Assembly: GCF_042678485.1 (NCBI RefSeq)
Contig: NZ_JBHTKR010000003.1
Coordinates: 372,001 to 436,000 of the forward strand
Length of the DNA stretch: 64,000 nucleotides
Direction: 5' to 3'
Source of the DNA: Seohaeicola saemankumensis
GTDB taxonomy: Bacteria > Pseudomonadota > Alphaproteobacteria > Rhodobacterales > Rhodobacteraceae
Of the stretch, positions 17,758 to 26,138 are shown piece after piece. Within the stretch, counting starts at the first letter, position 1. Every line of letters starts with the position of its first letter. The translations under genes and the position numbers were made by a program. The notes beneath the pieces were generated by a model. It did no database searches. It saw only the letters and a program-made list of their open reading frames with translations, and had not been told where the DNA came from.

Positions 17758-18702
17758 TCAGCGCCAGTCGAAGAAACCGGGGCCGGCCTGCTTGAGCAGG
17801 GATTGCGCCATGTCGCGCGCCATGTCCGGCGCGTCCGCGATCGGGGCGCTGCGGTCATCGGCGATCTTTTCCGACCCGTCCGGGCGCAACACTTCGCCGC
17901 GCAGGCGCAGGGTGGTTCCGTCCAGCTCGGCCAGGCCGGCAATCGGCGTCTCGCAGGATCCGTCCAGCATGGCAAGGAAGGCGCGTTCCGCGGCAAGGCG
18001 CTGGCCGGTTTCAACGTGATGAATCGCCTCGAGCATGGCAGCAGTATTGGTGTCATCGGCGCGCCGTTCGATTCCGATGGCGCCCTGCGCCACAGCCGGC
18101 AGCATGTCGTCGGGCGAGATGGCGCCGCGCGCCACATGGGCCATGCCGAGGCGGTTCAGCCCGGCCTGCGCCAGGAAGGTGGCGGCGGCCACGCCATCGG
18201 CCAGTTTCTTGAGCCGTGTCTGCACGTTGCCCCGAAATTCCACCACTTCCAGATGCGGGAAGGCATTCAGAAGCTGCGCCCGGCGGCGCAGCGAAGACGA
18301 GCCGACACGTGCGCCTTCGGGAAGATCCTTGAGTGCCGCCACGTCCTGCGCCACGAAGGCGTCGCGCACATCTTCGCGTGGCAGGTAGGTATCCAGCAGA
18401 AGCCCCGCCGGTTGCAGAACCGGCATGTCCTTCATCGAATGCACCGCGATGTCGATGGACCCGTCCAGCAGCGCTTCCTCGATCTCGCGCGTGAACAACC
18501 CCTTGCCGCCAATATCCTTGAGCGGGCGATCCTGAATCGCATCGCCGGTGACCTTGATCACCACGATGGCGAAAGCCTCCTCGGGCAGGTCGAATGCTGC
18601 CATCAGACGCGCGCGCGTCTCATGCGCCTGGGCCAGAGCCAGCGGGGAGCCACGGGTGCCGATCTTCAGCGGTGAGGCGGGTGTGGGGCGTGTCAGTGTC
18701 AT
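17758..18702 (-). CDS. hemC: Porphobilinogen deaminase (hydroxymethylbilane synthase)
   Basis: Polymerises four porphobilinogens to hydroxymethylbilane in tetrapyrrole synthesis. 314 residues; KIGTRGSPLALAQA at the N-terminus, VHSMKDMP with active-site residues, GSSSLRRRAQL and the dipyrromethane-cofactor Cys250 in LDGSCETPIAG. The open frame continues far upstream as an antisense shadow of hemE; the ATG at 18702 with MTLTRPTPASPLKIGTRGS is the real start. Divergent from hemE across a 99-base gap; one of four TGT-N12-ACA sequences (18691-18708) covers its start codon, which suggests repression by a PpsR/CrtJ-type regulator. Confidence 0.96.
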   Translation of the reverse strand: MTLTRPTPASPLKIGTRGSPLALAQAHETRARLMAAFDLPEEAFAIVVIKVTGDAIQDRPLKDIGGKGLFTREIEEALLDGSIDIAVHSMKDMPVLQPAGLLLDTYLPREDVRDAFVAQDVAALKDLPEGARVGSSSLRRRAQLLNAFPHLEVVEFRGNVQTRLKKLADGVAAATFLAQAGLNRLGMAHVARGAISPDDMLPAVAQGAIGIERRADDTNTAAMLEAIHHVETGQRLAAERAFLAMLDGSCETPIAGLAELDGTTLRLRGEVLRPDGSEKIADDRSAPIADAPDMARDMAQSLLKQAGPGFFDWR

Positions 18703-18798
18703 GAGACAGTTGTTAGTGATGTCAGACAGGCCTGACAAGCACCAGATGCTTGACATCCTTGCGCCCAAAGGGGACGAAACTGTCAACCGAAGGGAACA
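18691..18798. promoter_or_regulatory. Four TGT-N12-ACA (PpsR/CrtJ-type) sites, hemC/hemE gap
   Basis: Sequences fitting TGT-N12-ACA occur at 18691-18708, 18711-18728, 18720-18737 and 18781-18798. The third, TGTCAG-N6-CTGACA, is a perfect 6-bp inverted repeat. The first overlaps the hemC start and the fourth overlaps the hemE ribosome site. PpsR/CrtJ of phototrophic Rhodobacter binds this pattern and is known to regulate hem genes there. A second hairpin, CAAGC (18737-18741) with GCTTG, follows the third site. Confidence 0.5.
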
Positions 18799-18801
18799 AA
18801 T

Positions 18802-19833
18802 ATGACCGATAAAACGATTTTGCGGGCGCTTGCCGGGGAAACGCTGCCCACACCGCCGATCTGGATGATGCGCCAGGCGGGCCGCTACCTGCCGGAATAC
18901 CGCGCCACGCGGGAAAAGGCCGGGGATTTCCTGTCTTTGTGCTACAACAGCGAACTGGCCGCAGAAGTGACCCTGCAACCGATCCGGCGTTACGGGTTCG
19001 ATGCGGCGATCCTGTTCGCCGATATCCTGTTGGTGCCGCAGGCGCTTGGTGCGGATCTGTGGTTTGTCACGGGCGAAGGCCCGCGCCTGTCCACGATCAC
19101 CTCGCAGGCGGGCGTTGATGCGCTCAAACCCGTGGAGGCGATCCACGAGACGCTGAACCCGGTCTACGAGACAGTCCGCATCCTGCGCCGCGAACTGCCG
19201 CGTGAAACGACGCTGATCGGTTTTGCCGGCGCGCCCTGGACCGTCGCCACCTATATGATCGCGGGGCAAGGCACCAAGGATCAGGGCCCGGCCCATGCTC
19301 TGAAAGCACAGAATCGGCCCGTGTTCGAGGCACTTCTGGCGCGGATCACGGCCGCCACGATCGAATACCTGTCCGCGCAGATCGACGCGGGTGCCGAGGT
19401 CGTCAAGCTTTTCGACAGCTGGGCGGGATCGCTCAAGGGTGCCGATTTCGACGGCTATGCGCTGGCCCCCGCGAAAGAGATCATCGCGGCGCTGAAGGCA
19501 CGCCATCCCGGCATTCCGGTCATCGCCTTCCCGCGCGAGGCGGGCGAGAAATACATCGGCTTTGCACGCGCGACCGGCGCCGATTGCGTGGCCGTGGATG
19601 ATTCCGTCACCGCGGAATGGGTGGCGCAGCATGTTCAGCCCGACAGCTGCGTGCAGGGCAACCTCAAGTCGTCCCATATGGTGACGGGTGGCCAGGCCCT
19701 GGTGGACGAGACCCGGCACATCGTGCAGGCGCTGAAAAACGGCCCGCATATCTTCAACCTGGGTCACGGGATCACCCCGGATGCGGACCCGGCCAATGTG
19801 CAACTGATGATCGACACGGTGCGCGGGGGCTGA
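18802..19833 (+). CDS. hemE: Uroporphyrinogen decarboxylase
   Basis: Removes four acetate carboxyls from uroporphyrinogen III to give coproporphyrinogen III. 343 residues; PPIWMMRQAGRYLPEYR near the N-terminus is the family signature with the essential Arg residues, and GFDAAILFADIL carries the catalytic Asp. NLGHGITPDADP near the C-terminus is also typical. Divergent from hemC and convergent with hemF, so three consecutive pathway genes lie here on alternating strands. Confidence 0.97.
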   Translation: MTDKTILRALAGETLPTPPIWMMRQAGRYLPEYRATREKAGDFLSLCYNSELAAEVTLQPIRRYGFDAAILFADILLVPQALGADLWFVTGEGPRLSTITSQAGVDALKPVEAIHETLNPVYETVRILRRELPRETTLIGFAGAPWTVATYMIAGQGTKDQGPAHALKAQNRPVFEALLARITAATIEYLSAQIDAGAEVVKLFDSWAGSLKGADFDGYALAPAKEIIAALKARHPGIPVIAFPREAGEKYIGFARATGADCVAVDDSVTAEWVAQHVQPDSCVQGNLKSSHMVTGGQALVDETRHIVQALKNGPHIFNLGHGITPDADPANVQLMIDTVRGG

Positions 19834-19861
19834 CGCCCCGCGCATCATCCCGCCGGGGTCG

Positions 19862-20770
19862 TCAGACCCACTTCGCCAGCGGCGGCAGGCTCATCAATAC
19901 GGCATTCGCGTCATGGCCGGTTTCCAGACCGAACTTGGTGCCCCGGTCGTAGACAAGGTTGTATTCGGCATAAAGGCCGCGGTGTATGAGTTGCACGTCC
20001 TTGTCCGCTTCGGTCCAGGACTGGGTCCTGCGCTTTTCGACCAGCGGCAGATAGGCGGGCAGGAAGGCGCGGCCAATGTCCTGGATCAGCGAAAAATCCG
20101 CCGCCCAGTCGCCGGTATTGTGATCGTCCAGGAAGATGCCGCCCACGCCGCGCGCGCGGCCCCGGTGCGGGACGAAGAAATACTCGTCCGCCCATGCCTT
20201 GAGGCGCGGGTAATGCCCCGCGCCATGCGGGTCCAGATGGGCCTTCTGCACAGCATGAAAATGGGCGGTATCCTCGGCATATTCGATGCAGGGGTTCAGG
20301 TCGGACCCGCCGCCGAACCACCAGGCGCCAGGGGTCCAGAACATGCGGGTATTCATGTGGACAGCCGGGCAATGCGGGTTCTGCATATGCGCGACAAGGC
20401 TGATGCCGGATGCCCAGAAGCGTGGATCATCCTCCATCCCCGGAACGCCGCGCGCGGCCATGGCCTTTTGCGCGCGCGCACCCAGGGTGCCATAGACGGT
20501 CGAGATATTGACGCCGACCTTCTCGAACACGCGGCCCCCGCGCATCACGCTCATCAAACCGCCCCCTGCGTCCGAGCCATCCTCGGACGACCGCCTGGTC
20601 TGCGTTACCTCGAACCGGCCTGCCGACAGGCTGGCCGTGGGCCCCTCGGTCTGGGTATCCTCCAGCGCTTCGAAGGCAGCCACGATATCGTCGCGCAACT
20701 GGCGGAACCAGGCGGCGGCGGTATCTTTTTCGGTCTGCATGGCCGTGGCGATTGTCGAGGTCTGGGTCAT
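19862..20770 (-). CDS. hemF: Oxygen-dependent coproporphyrinogen III oxidase
   Basis: Aerobic oxidative decarboxylation of coproporphyrinogen III to protoporphyrinogen IX. About 302 residues; GGGLMSVMRGGRVFEKVGVN near the N-terminus, VHMNTRMFW, WWFGGGSDLNPC and GRARGVGGIFLDD are HemF signatures. The ATG at 20770 is preferred over a TTG one codon upstream. The genome also carries the oxygen-independent enzyme (hemN at 36159), so heme can be made with or without oxygen. Upstream, TGT-N11-ACA at 20801-20817 misses the PpsR spacing by one base. Confidence 0.96.
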   Translation of the reverse strand: MTQTSTIATAMQTEKDTAAAWFRQLRDDIVAAFEALEDTQTEGPTASLSAGRFEVTQTRRSSEDGSDAGGGLMSVMRGGRVFEKVGVNISTVYGTLGARAQKAMAARGVPGMEDDPRFWASGISLVAHMQNPHCPAVHMNTRMFWTPGAWWFGGGSDLNPCIEYAEDTAHFHAVQKAHLDPHGAGHYPRLKAWADEYFFVPHRGRARGVGGIFLDDHNTGDWAADFSLIQDIGRAFLPAYLPLVEKRRTQSWTEADKDVQLIHRGLYAEYNLVYDRGTKFGLETGHDANAVLMSLPPLAKWV

Positions 20771-20858
20771 CAAGGCGTCCTGTCAGGGTTTCGTAATCTC
20801 TGTCAGAAAACCTAACAGCCGACAAAGCGCAGCGCCAGACGCCCGTTACGCCCCCGCC

Positions 20859-20923
20859 GCTTCTTCTTGCCGCAAATATCCCGGGGATGGTCGAACGCAG
20901 TTCGACCTACGGGGCAGCGCCCC
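20859..20923 (-). repeat. Dispersed 3' intergenic repeat, copy 3 (full structured form)
   Basis: Read on the minus strand: hairpin GGGGC-GCT-GCCCC, then hairpin GTCGAAC-TGC-GTTCGAC, then a C-rich spacer, then GGATATTTGCGGC followed by AAGAAGAAGC. The order of elements is the same as in copy 4. It lies 18 bases beyond the stop of the SDR gene and reads in that gene's direction, before hemF. Confidence 0.8.
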
Positions 20924-20940
20924 GATCCTGTCCTCGCCGA

Positions 20941-21744
20941 TCAATGCGCCGGCGCGATCACCGGATCCAGCAGGCCCCGCCCGCCATCCACCGTCATGAT
21001 CTGCCCGGTCATGAAGCTGGAACAATCGGACGCCAGATACTGCACCGCTTCGGCCAGTTCCGATGGCGGCGCGATGCGGCCCAATGGCGTGCGCGCGATG
21101 ATCTGGTCGCGATAATCCGGGTTGTCCTTGATCGCAGCTTTCAGGCTGGCCGACATGACGGACCCGAAAGCGACCGCATTGACCCGGATACGGTGCGGTG
21201 CCAATGCCAGCGCAAGCGAGCGGGTCATCTGGTCCAGCGCCGCGGTCGAGATGGAATAGCCCATCAGGTCGGGATGGGTGCGCTGCGCCGCAAGGCACGA
21301 GATATTGACGATGGTGCCCGCCGCCTCGACCTCTTCCTGGTCCTCGGTCTGCTTGATCATCCGCCGGGCGACCATCTGCGACAACCTGAGCGATGTCAGC
21401 AGGTTCTGCTCCAGCAGCGTATCCACCGAGACGTCTTCGGGGTCCAGCGCATCGGTCGTGACGATCTGGCGCGCGCCGTTGACAAGGATGTCCACCCGGT
21501 CGAAGGCGTCGATCGTGGCCGACAGAAGGTTTGCTATGGTCAGGCGTTCGCGCAGGTCGCCTGCAAAGTAGCGGTGGCTGTTGCCATCCTCGTTCGGGCC
21601 GAATTCCTTGCGCAGACGATCCTCGTCGAGGTCGGCAAAGATGACGTTCGCGCCCTTGTCCAGGAAATGCCTGCCGATGGCATTGCCGATTCCATAGGCG
21701 CCTCCGGTCACGATGGCGGTCTTGCCGCTGATGGAAAAGGACAT
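20941..21744 (-). CDS. SDR family protein with altered catalytic residues
   Basis: Short-chain dehydrogenase/reductase fold, 267 residues. The dinucleotide-binding TGGAYGIG is at residues 13-20, and the Tyr of the active site is Tyr163 in MGYSIST. Two of the three catalytic positions are changed: the Ser that should sit 13 residues before the Tyr is Cys150 (NISC), and the Lys four residues after it is Thr167 (codon at 21244-21246). TVDGGRGL near the C-terminus is normal. It may be a non-canonical enzyme or a nucleotide-binding protein without oxidoreductase activity. Lies in a minus-strand run with the methyltransferase and clpS. Confidence 0.85.
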   Translation of the reverse strand: MSFSISGKTAIVTGGAYGIGNAIGRHFLDKGANVIFADLDEDRLRKEFGPNEDGNSHRYFAGDLRERLTIANLLSATIDAFDRVDILVNGARQIVTTDALDPEDVSVDTLLEQNLLTSLRLSQMVARRMIKQTEDQEEVEAAGTIVNISCLAAQRTHPDLMGYSISTAALDQMTRSLALALAPHRIRVNAVAFGSVMSASLKAAIKDNPDYRDQIIARTPLGRIAPPSELAEAVQYLASDCSSFMTGQIMTVDGGRGLLDPVIAPAH

Positions 21745-21781
21745 GTCGTGTCTCCGTTGTTCCGGGGAAAGCTAGCCGATC

Positions 21782-22789
21782 TCAGCGCTTATGGCGAGAC
21801 GGCTGCGACGTGGGGCGCGCGGCCACGAGAATCTTGAACCTGTTGTCGCCGGCAAGCTCGCTGACCTCGGAGAAATGCTGCGCCAGCACGGTCTCGTAGG
21901 GCAGGTGCCGATTGGCGACAAGCCACAGTCGCCCTTGCGGTGCCAGCATCGCGGCGGCTGCCGCGATGAAGGCGCGGCCCAGATCGGGATCAGCTTCGCG
22001 GCCACTGTGAAAGGGCGGGTTCATCACCACCGCATCCACCGGGGATTCGGGCCGCCATGTGGTTGCGTCCGCCCAATGAAAACGCGCACGCGGGTCGGTG
22101 ACATTGGCCCGGGCGCATTCAAGGGCCGCGTGATCGGCCTCGACCAGATCAATCGATCTGACCGTGTCCCGCGCAAGGATCCGCGCCGCCAGATAACCCC
22201 AGCCCGCGCCAAGATCGACCACGCGCGCGCCGATCTTTTCGGGCAGGCTGTCCGCCAGCAAGCGCGAGGCCGGGTCGATTCCATCGGCTGAAAACACGCC
22301 TTCGGCTGTCAGGAACCCATCCTCGACGGGCTGTGCCCCCCGTGCATGCCAGTCATCGGGCATGGGCCGCGCGGCGAACCACAGCAATTTGCCATGCGCC
22401 TTCGACAGCACCATCGGCGACAGGCCCTGTCCGCGCAGATCGCGCAGCATCGATTCGATCCCGTCGGTCTTTTGCCCGTCCACGATCATCAGGCCGCCCG
22501 CCCCGACAAGGGCCGCGGCCGCGGCCAGCAGCGCCCGGCCCCGCGCCTTGGCGCGCGGCAGGCAGACCAGCGCCACGGAACAGGGTTCCTTGGCTTCGCG
22601 TTCACAAGGGTAGCCCGCTGCGGCAAATGCATCGTGATCCGGCTTGAACCCGGTGATCACCATGATCCTGTCATGCGGCAGGCTGGACAGGTCGGTTCCC
22701 GCCTTCGGGCCGAATACGGCGATCATGCCATCTTCGGGCAGGGTCAGGTCGCCCCCCGACAGGGCAAGCGACAGGCGCTCTGACAACAT
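21782..22789 (-). CDS. Class I SAM-dependent methyltransferase, RsmC/RlmG-like
   Basis: A 335-residue protein with the two-domain architecture of 16S/23S rRNA guanine-N2 methyltransferases: a degenerate N-terminal domain and a C-terminal catalytic domain. VVDLGAGWGYLA is SAM motif I, DLVEAD is motif II, and VMNPPFHSG is the NPPF motif IV that binds the target guanine amino group. It likely methylates a ribosomal RNA guanine, by analogy m2G1207 of 16S rRNA. It ends in a basic tail. Four bases separate it from clpS. Confidence 0.82.
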   Translation of the reverse strand: MLSERLSLALSGGDLTLPEDGMIAVFGPKAGTDLSSLPHDRIMVITGFKPDHDAFAAAGYPCEREAKEPCSVALVCLPRAKARGRALLAAAAALVGAGGLMIVDGQKTDGIESMLRDLRGQGLSPMVLSKAHGKLLWFAARPMPDDWHARGAQPVEDGFLTAEGVFSADGIDPASRLLADSLPEKIGARVVDLGAGWGYLAARILARDTVRSIDLVEADHAALECARANVTDPRARFHWADATTWRPESPVDAVVMNPPFHSGREADPDLGRAFIAAAAAMLAPQGRLWLVANRHLPYETVLAQHFSEVSELAGDNRFKILVAARPTSQPSRHKR

Positions 22790-22793
22790 CTGG

Positions 22794-23159
22794 TTATTCT
22801 TTTTCCATGGTGCATTGCAGCGGGTGCTGATGGCGTCGCGCGAAATCCATGACCTGTGTCACCTTGGTTTCCGCAATCTCGTGGCTGAAGACGCCAACCA
22901 CGGCCAGACCCTTCTTGTGCACCGTCAGCATGATTTCGAAAGCCTGCGCGTGGGACATACCGAAGAACCGTTCCAGCACATGCACGACGAATTCCATCGG
23001 CGTGTAGTCGTCATTCAGCAAGAGCACCTTGTACAAAGGCGGGCGCTTTGTCTTCGGCCGTGTCTGAAGCACAACCGAGGCATCGCCTTCGCCGTCTTTC
23101 TTGTCAGACATCATGATAGGCCGCTGGATCATCTGGCGCTGTTTCGCTTTTGCAGTCAT
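22794..23159 (-). CDS. clpS: ATP-dependent Clp protease adaptor ClpS
   Basis: N-recognin that delivers N-degron substrates to ClpAP. 121 residues from the ATG at 23159, though ATGs at 23114 or 23111 (MSDKKDGEGD) would give the usual 105-residue form. The core YKVLLLNDDYTPMEFVVHVL has the conserved Asn-Asp pair, and FGMSHAQAFEIMLTVHKKGLAVVGVF forms the substrate pocket with the Met/Val residues. No clear ribosome site marks any of the starts. Confidence 0.95.
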   Translation of the reverse strand: MTAKAKQRQMIQRPIMMSDKKDGEGDASVVLQTRPKTKRPPLYKVLLLNDDYTPMEFVVHVLERFFGMSHAQAFEIMLTVHKKGLAVVGVFSHEIAETKVTQVMDFARRHQHPLQCTMEKE

Positions 23160-23239
23160 GCTGAGGTTTGGTTTGCAGGGTTTATATAACCTCTATGGCC
23201 CGATAGGAAAGAGGCTGCTCCGGGATCGATGGGCAAGAG

Positions 23240-23938
23240 ATGCAGAATCTGACCACAATCGGCTTTGATGCGGATGACACGCTCTGGCAGAACGAGCGGT
23301 TTTTCCGGCTGACGCAGGCGCGTTTTGCCGAACTTCTGCGCGACCATGCAGCGCCCGAGCATCTGATGGAACGCCTGCTTGCCGCAGAGCGCCGCAACCT
23401 TGGCCATTACGGGTTCGGCATCAAGGGGTTCGTGCTGTCGATGATCGAAACGGCGATCGAGGTGACGGAAGAACGGGTTCCGGCCAGCGTGATCGCCGAG
23501 TTGATCGCCGCCGGTCAGGAGATGCTGCGCCACCCGATCGAGCTTCTGCCCCACGCGCAAGAGGCGATCGAGGCCCTGGCCGGCACGCATCGCGTGCTGC
23601 TGATCACCAAGGGGGATCTGCTGGACCAGGAACGAAAGCTGGCGCAATCGGGACTTGGCGATCTGTTTCACGGGGTCGAGATCGTGTCGGCCAAGACCCG
23701 CCCGGTCTATGAGGCTATCTTTGCGCGCCATGGCGACGGTGCGGCGCGCGCGATGATGGTGGGCGATTCCATGCGCTCGGATGTGGTGCCGGTGATCGAG
23801 GCTGGCGGATGGGGGGTCTATGTGCCCCACGGTCCGGCCTGGGAGATCGAAAAGGCAGCGCCCCCCGTTCAGGCCCCCCGCTACCGCGAAATCCGGAACC
23901 TGACGGCCCTGCCCGATCTGGTGCGTGACATCGGTTAA
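23240..23938 (+). CDS. HAD family hydrolase
   Basis: Haloacid-dehalogenase-fold phosphatase of 232 residues. Motif I is GFDADDTLW (nucleophile Asp plus general acid), motif II is LLITKGD (Thr), motif III is the Lys in VSAKTRPVYE, and motif IV is VGDSMRSDVVP. A helical cap lies between motifs I and II (about residues 20-100), as in the C1-cap phosphatases. The substrate is unknown; phosphoglycolate- and nucleotide-type activities are both possible. Confidence 0.88.
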   Translation: MQNLTTIGFDADDTLWQNERFFRLTQARFAELLRDHAAPEHLMERLLAAERRNLGHYGFGIKGFVLSMIETAIEVTEERVPASVIAELIAAGQEMLRHPIELLPHAQEAIEALAGTHRVLLITKGDLLDQERKLAQSGLGDLFHGVEIVSAKTRPVYEAIFARHGDGAARAMMVGDSMRSDVVPVIEAGGWGVYVPHGPAWEIEKAAPPVQAPRYREIRNLTALPDLVRDIG

Positions 23939-24215
23939 AAACCAGGCAGCCGTTGCCTGACCACGGGGGTTTCCTGACATCCGCGTGAGGGGCCTTCCAC
24001 CATCTCCCGGCATGAAGGCGGCATCATGACCATACCGGTTGATGCACCACATCGTGGTGCCACAACATGTTGCGGCAAGTGCCTGAAAACCACACAACCT
24101 GACCAAGAAAGGTGTTTGAAATGAGCACTTTATTCAACACAACTCATGTGGTAGCCTGAAGGCATAAAAATTGACCGACCGAAACATCGGCGGCGTGAGG
24201 CAGAAGGCAGTGACA
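23939..24215. promoter_or_regulatory. Upstream region of dac gene with tandem palindromes
   Basis: A relatively AT-rich gap of 277 bases. GCACCAC-ATC-GTGGTGC (24044-24060) is a perfect 7-bp inverted repeat, followed two bases later by the perfect palindrome CAACATGTTG (24063-24072). A 12-codon ATG-started ORF at 24121-24159 has a GAAAGG-like site upstream but is too short to call. The hairpin pair could terminate transcription from the HAD gene or act as an operator for the carboxypeptidase gene. Confidence 0.35.
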
Positions 24216-26033
24216 ATGAAGGTTCGGCGCAGGCAGCCGGCCCGATACGGGCTATTTATATTCACGACACTTTGGTTGATCGTGGTGCTTCCGTTCAGCG
24301 TGAGGGCAGCGCCCTACGCCGCGCTGGTGATGGATGCGCGCAACGGCGAGGTCCTGCATGCCGAGAATGCCGATACCCGGCTGCACCCCGCCTCTCTGAC
24401 CAAGATGATGACGCTCTATGTTGCCTTCCAGGCGATCGAACGGGGCGAGATAAGCCTTGATACGGTCGTGACGATCCCTGCCGCCGCCGCGGCCGAGCCG
24501 CCAAGCAAGTTGGGATTGCGCGCCGGGCAAAAGATCAAGCTGCGTTACCTGATCCGCGCGGCAGCGGTCAAATCCGCCAATGACGCCGCCCATGCCATCG
24601 GAAACGCCATCGAAGGGTCCGAGGCCGCCTTTGCCCGCCGCATGAACCGTACCGCTGCGGCGATGGGCATGACACGCACCACCTTCAAGAACATGCATGG
24701 CCTGACGGAAGAAGGGCATATGTCGACCGCACGCGACATGACCATCCTGGGCCGTCACCTGCTTTATGATTTCCCCGAATATTACAACCTGTTCTCGCGT
24801 CGCTCGACCGATGCGGGGATCGCACAGGTGAACAACACCAATCGCCGCCTGCTGGATGCCTATCGCGGGGCCGACGGGATCAAGACGGGCTATACCCGCG
24901 CTGCGGGCTTCAACCTTGTCGCTTCGGCTGAACGGGGCGACACAAGGATCATCGCCACGGTGTTCGGCGGACGCTCGACCGTGTCGCGCAATCAGCGTGT
25001 GGCCGAACTTCTGGACCTTGGCTTCAAGAAGGCACCATCGCGGGTCGCGCTACGCAAGCCGGTCAAGCCCGATGCGGTCCCCGGTCGCGGCCCTGGCCAG
25101 GGCGATGTGGAAACGCAAGTCGCCTCGGCAGGCGCCACAAGCGGTGGCCGGCCCGCGGCGGGCAAGACAATCCGCCTTGTCACGGCTGTGTCATCCAGCT
25201 TGCGGCCCGTGGCCCGCCCCGGACCGGGCATGCCGGCCCCGGTCCTTGTGGCGCTGAAGGACGATATCTCGCAAGCGCTGAGTGAAGTTGCCGCACAGAC
25301 CGCGGCGCTGGAAGTCGCCGAAGCGCAGGCCGCGCCGGCATCCTCGGACGTGGCGGTTACCGTGTCATTGACACCGCCCGCCGCAATCCCGGACCGTCCC
25401 GCCACGGCATCGGCGGAAGGCCCGACACCCGAGGTCCTGGCCGAGGTTCTGGCCGAGGTCGAGACCGAAAGCACGGATGAAGAGGTTGCCGAACTGACCG
25501 AAGCCGTTGTCGCGGCGACAGCGGAACTGCCTGCCCTGACCGAAACTGTCGCATCTGAAACCGCCAAAACCGAAACGGTCGAGGTTGCCGCCGTGGCGCC
25601 GGTCGCGCCTGTTGCGCCTGCGGTCAGTCCGGCGCTGGCCGCAATCAAGCCGCGCGCGCGCCCCGAAGGTTTGGTGGTTCTGGCAAGCCTGCCAACAGAG
25701 ACAGCATCGGCCAGCGACACGCCGACCCCACAGACCACGGCAGCGCGCCAGCTCAGCCAGGAACCCGAGGTCGTGACGCGCCTGAGCACATCGGGCGGGC
25801 GTCACTGGGGCATCAATGTCGGTCGCTACGGCAACCGGCACGCGGCAGAGAAGATGCTGCTGCAGACGGCCCTGACCGAGATCAACACGCTGGACGGCAC
25901 CCTGCGAAAAGTCGTGCCGGGCGGTGGTGGATTTGACGCCAATTTCATGGGTATGACCCGGGAATCCGCCGATCTTGCCTGCCGCAGATTGCAGGCGCGT
26001 CAGGTGCAGTGTGCCATGATCGGGCCAAGCTGA
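24216..26033 (+). CDS. D-alanyl-D-alanine carboxypeptidase (S11) with C-terminal SPOR domain
   Basis: Low-molecular-weight penicillin-binding protein that trims stem-peptide D-Ala in the periplasm. From the ATG at 24216 it has 605 residues: an uncleaved or cleaved signal (about 11-32), the peptidase domain with SxxK at Ser60-Lys63 (HPASLTKMMT), SxN at Ser120-Asn122 and KTG in GIKTGYT, a long Ala/Val/Thr/Glu-rich linker (about residues 285-520), and a SPOR domain at the C-terminus beginning HWGINVGRYGN that binds denuded septal peptidoglycan. This suggests action at the division site. The TTG at 24171 is an unlikely start. Confidence 0.92.
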   Translation: MKVRRRQPARYGLFIFTTLWLIVVLPFSVRAAPYAALVMDARNGEVLHAENADTRLHPASLTKMMTLYVAFQAIERGEISLDTVVTIPAAAAAEPPSKLGLRAGQKIKLRYLIRAAAVKSANDAAHAIGNAIEGSEAAFARRMNRTAAAMGMTRTTFKNMHGLTEEGHMSTARDMTILGRHLLYDFPEYYNLFSRRSTDAGIAQVNNTNRRLLDAYRGADGIKTGYTRAAGFNLVASAERGDTRIIATVFGGRSTVSRNQRVAELLDLGFKKAPSRVALRKPVKPDAVPGRGPGQGDVETQVASAGATSGGRPAAGKTIRLVTAVSSSLRPVARPGPGMPAPVLVALKDDISQALSEVAAQTAALEVAEAQAAPASSDVAVTVSLTPPAAIPDRPATASAEGPTPEVLAEVLAEVETESTDEEVAELTEAVVAATAELPALTETVASETAKTETVEVAAVAPVAPVAPAVSPALAAIKPRARPEGLVVLASLPTETASASDTPTPQTTAARQLSQEPEVVTRLSTSGGRHWGINVGRYGNRHAAEKMLLQTALTEINTLDGTLRKVVPGGGGFDANFMGMTRESADLACRRLQARQVQCAMIGPS

Positions 26034-26053
26034 TCCAAGATTGCAAGCGTGCA

Positions 26054-26126
26054 GGGGGGCTGTCTGCCCCCCGATATCGAACAGAGTTCGATATCCCCCC
26101 CGAGGATATTTGCGGCAAGAAGAAAC
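26054..26126 (+). repeat. Dispersed 3' intergenic repeat, copy 4 (full structured form)
   Basis: Starts 20 bases after the carboxypeptidase stop. Elements in order: hairpin GGGGGGC-TGTCT-GCCCCCC (26054-26072), hairpin GATATCGAAC-AGA-GTTCGATATC (26073-26095, ten perfect pairs), a C-rich spacer, and GGATATTTGCGGC followed by AAGAAGAAAC (26104-26126). AACGGC and GCCGTT form a short hairpin right behind it, overlapping the ccoS stop region. Confidence 0.85.
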
Positions 26127-26138
26127 GGCAGGCGCCGT

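Noticed and set aside
20801..20817. A PpsR-like site before hemF
   Set aside because: TGT and ACA are separated by 11 bases rather than 12, and it is a single occurrence.
24121..24159. A 12-codon ORF (MSTLFNTTHVVA) before the dac gene
   Set aside because: Too short, and without structural features of an attenuator leader.
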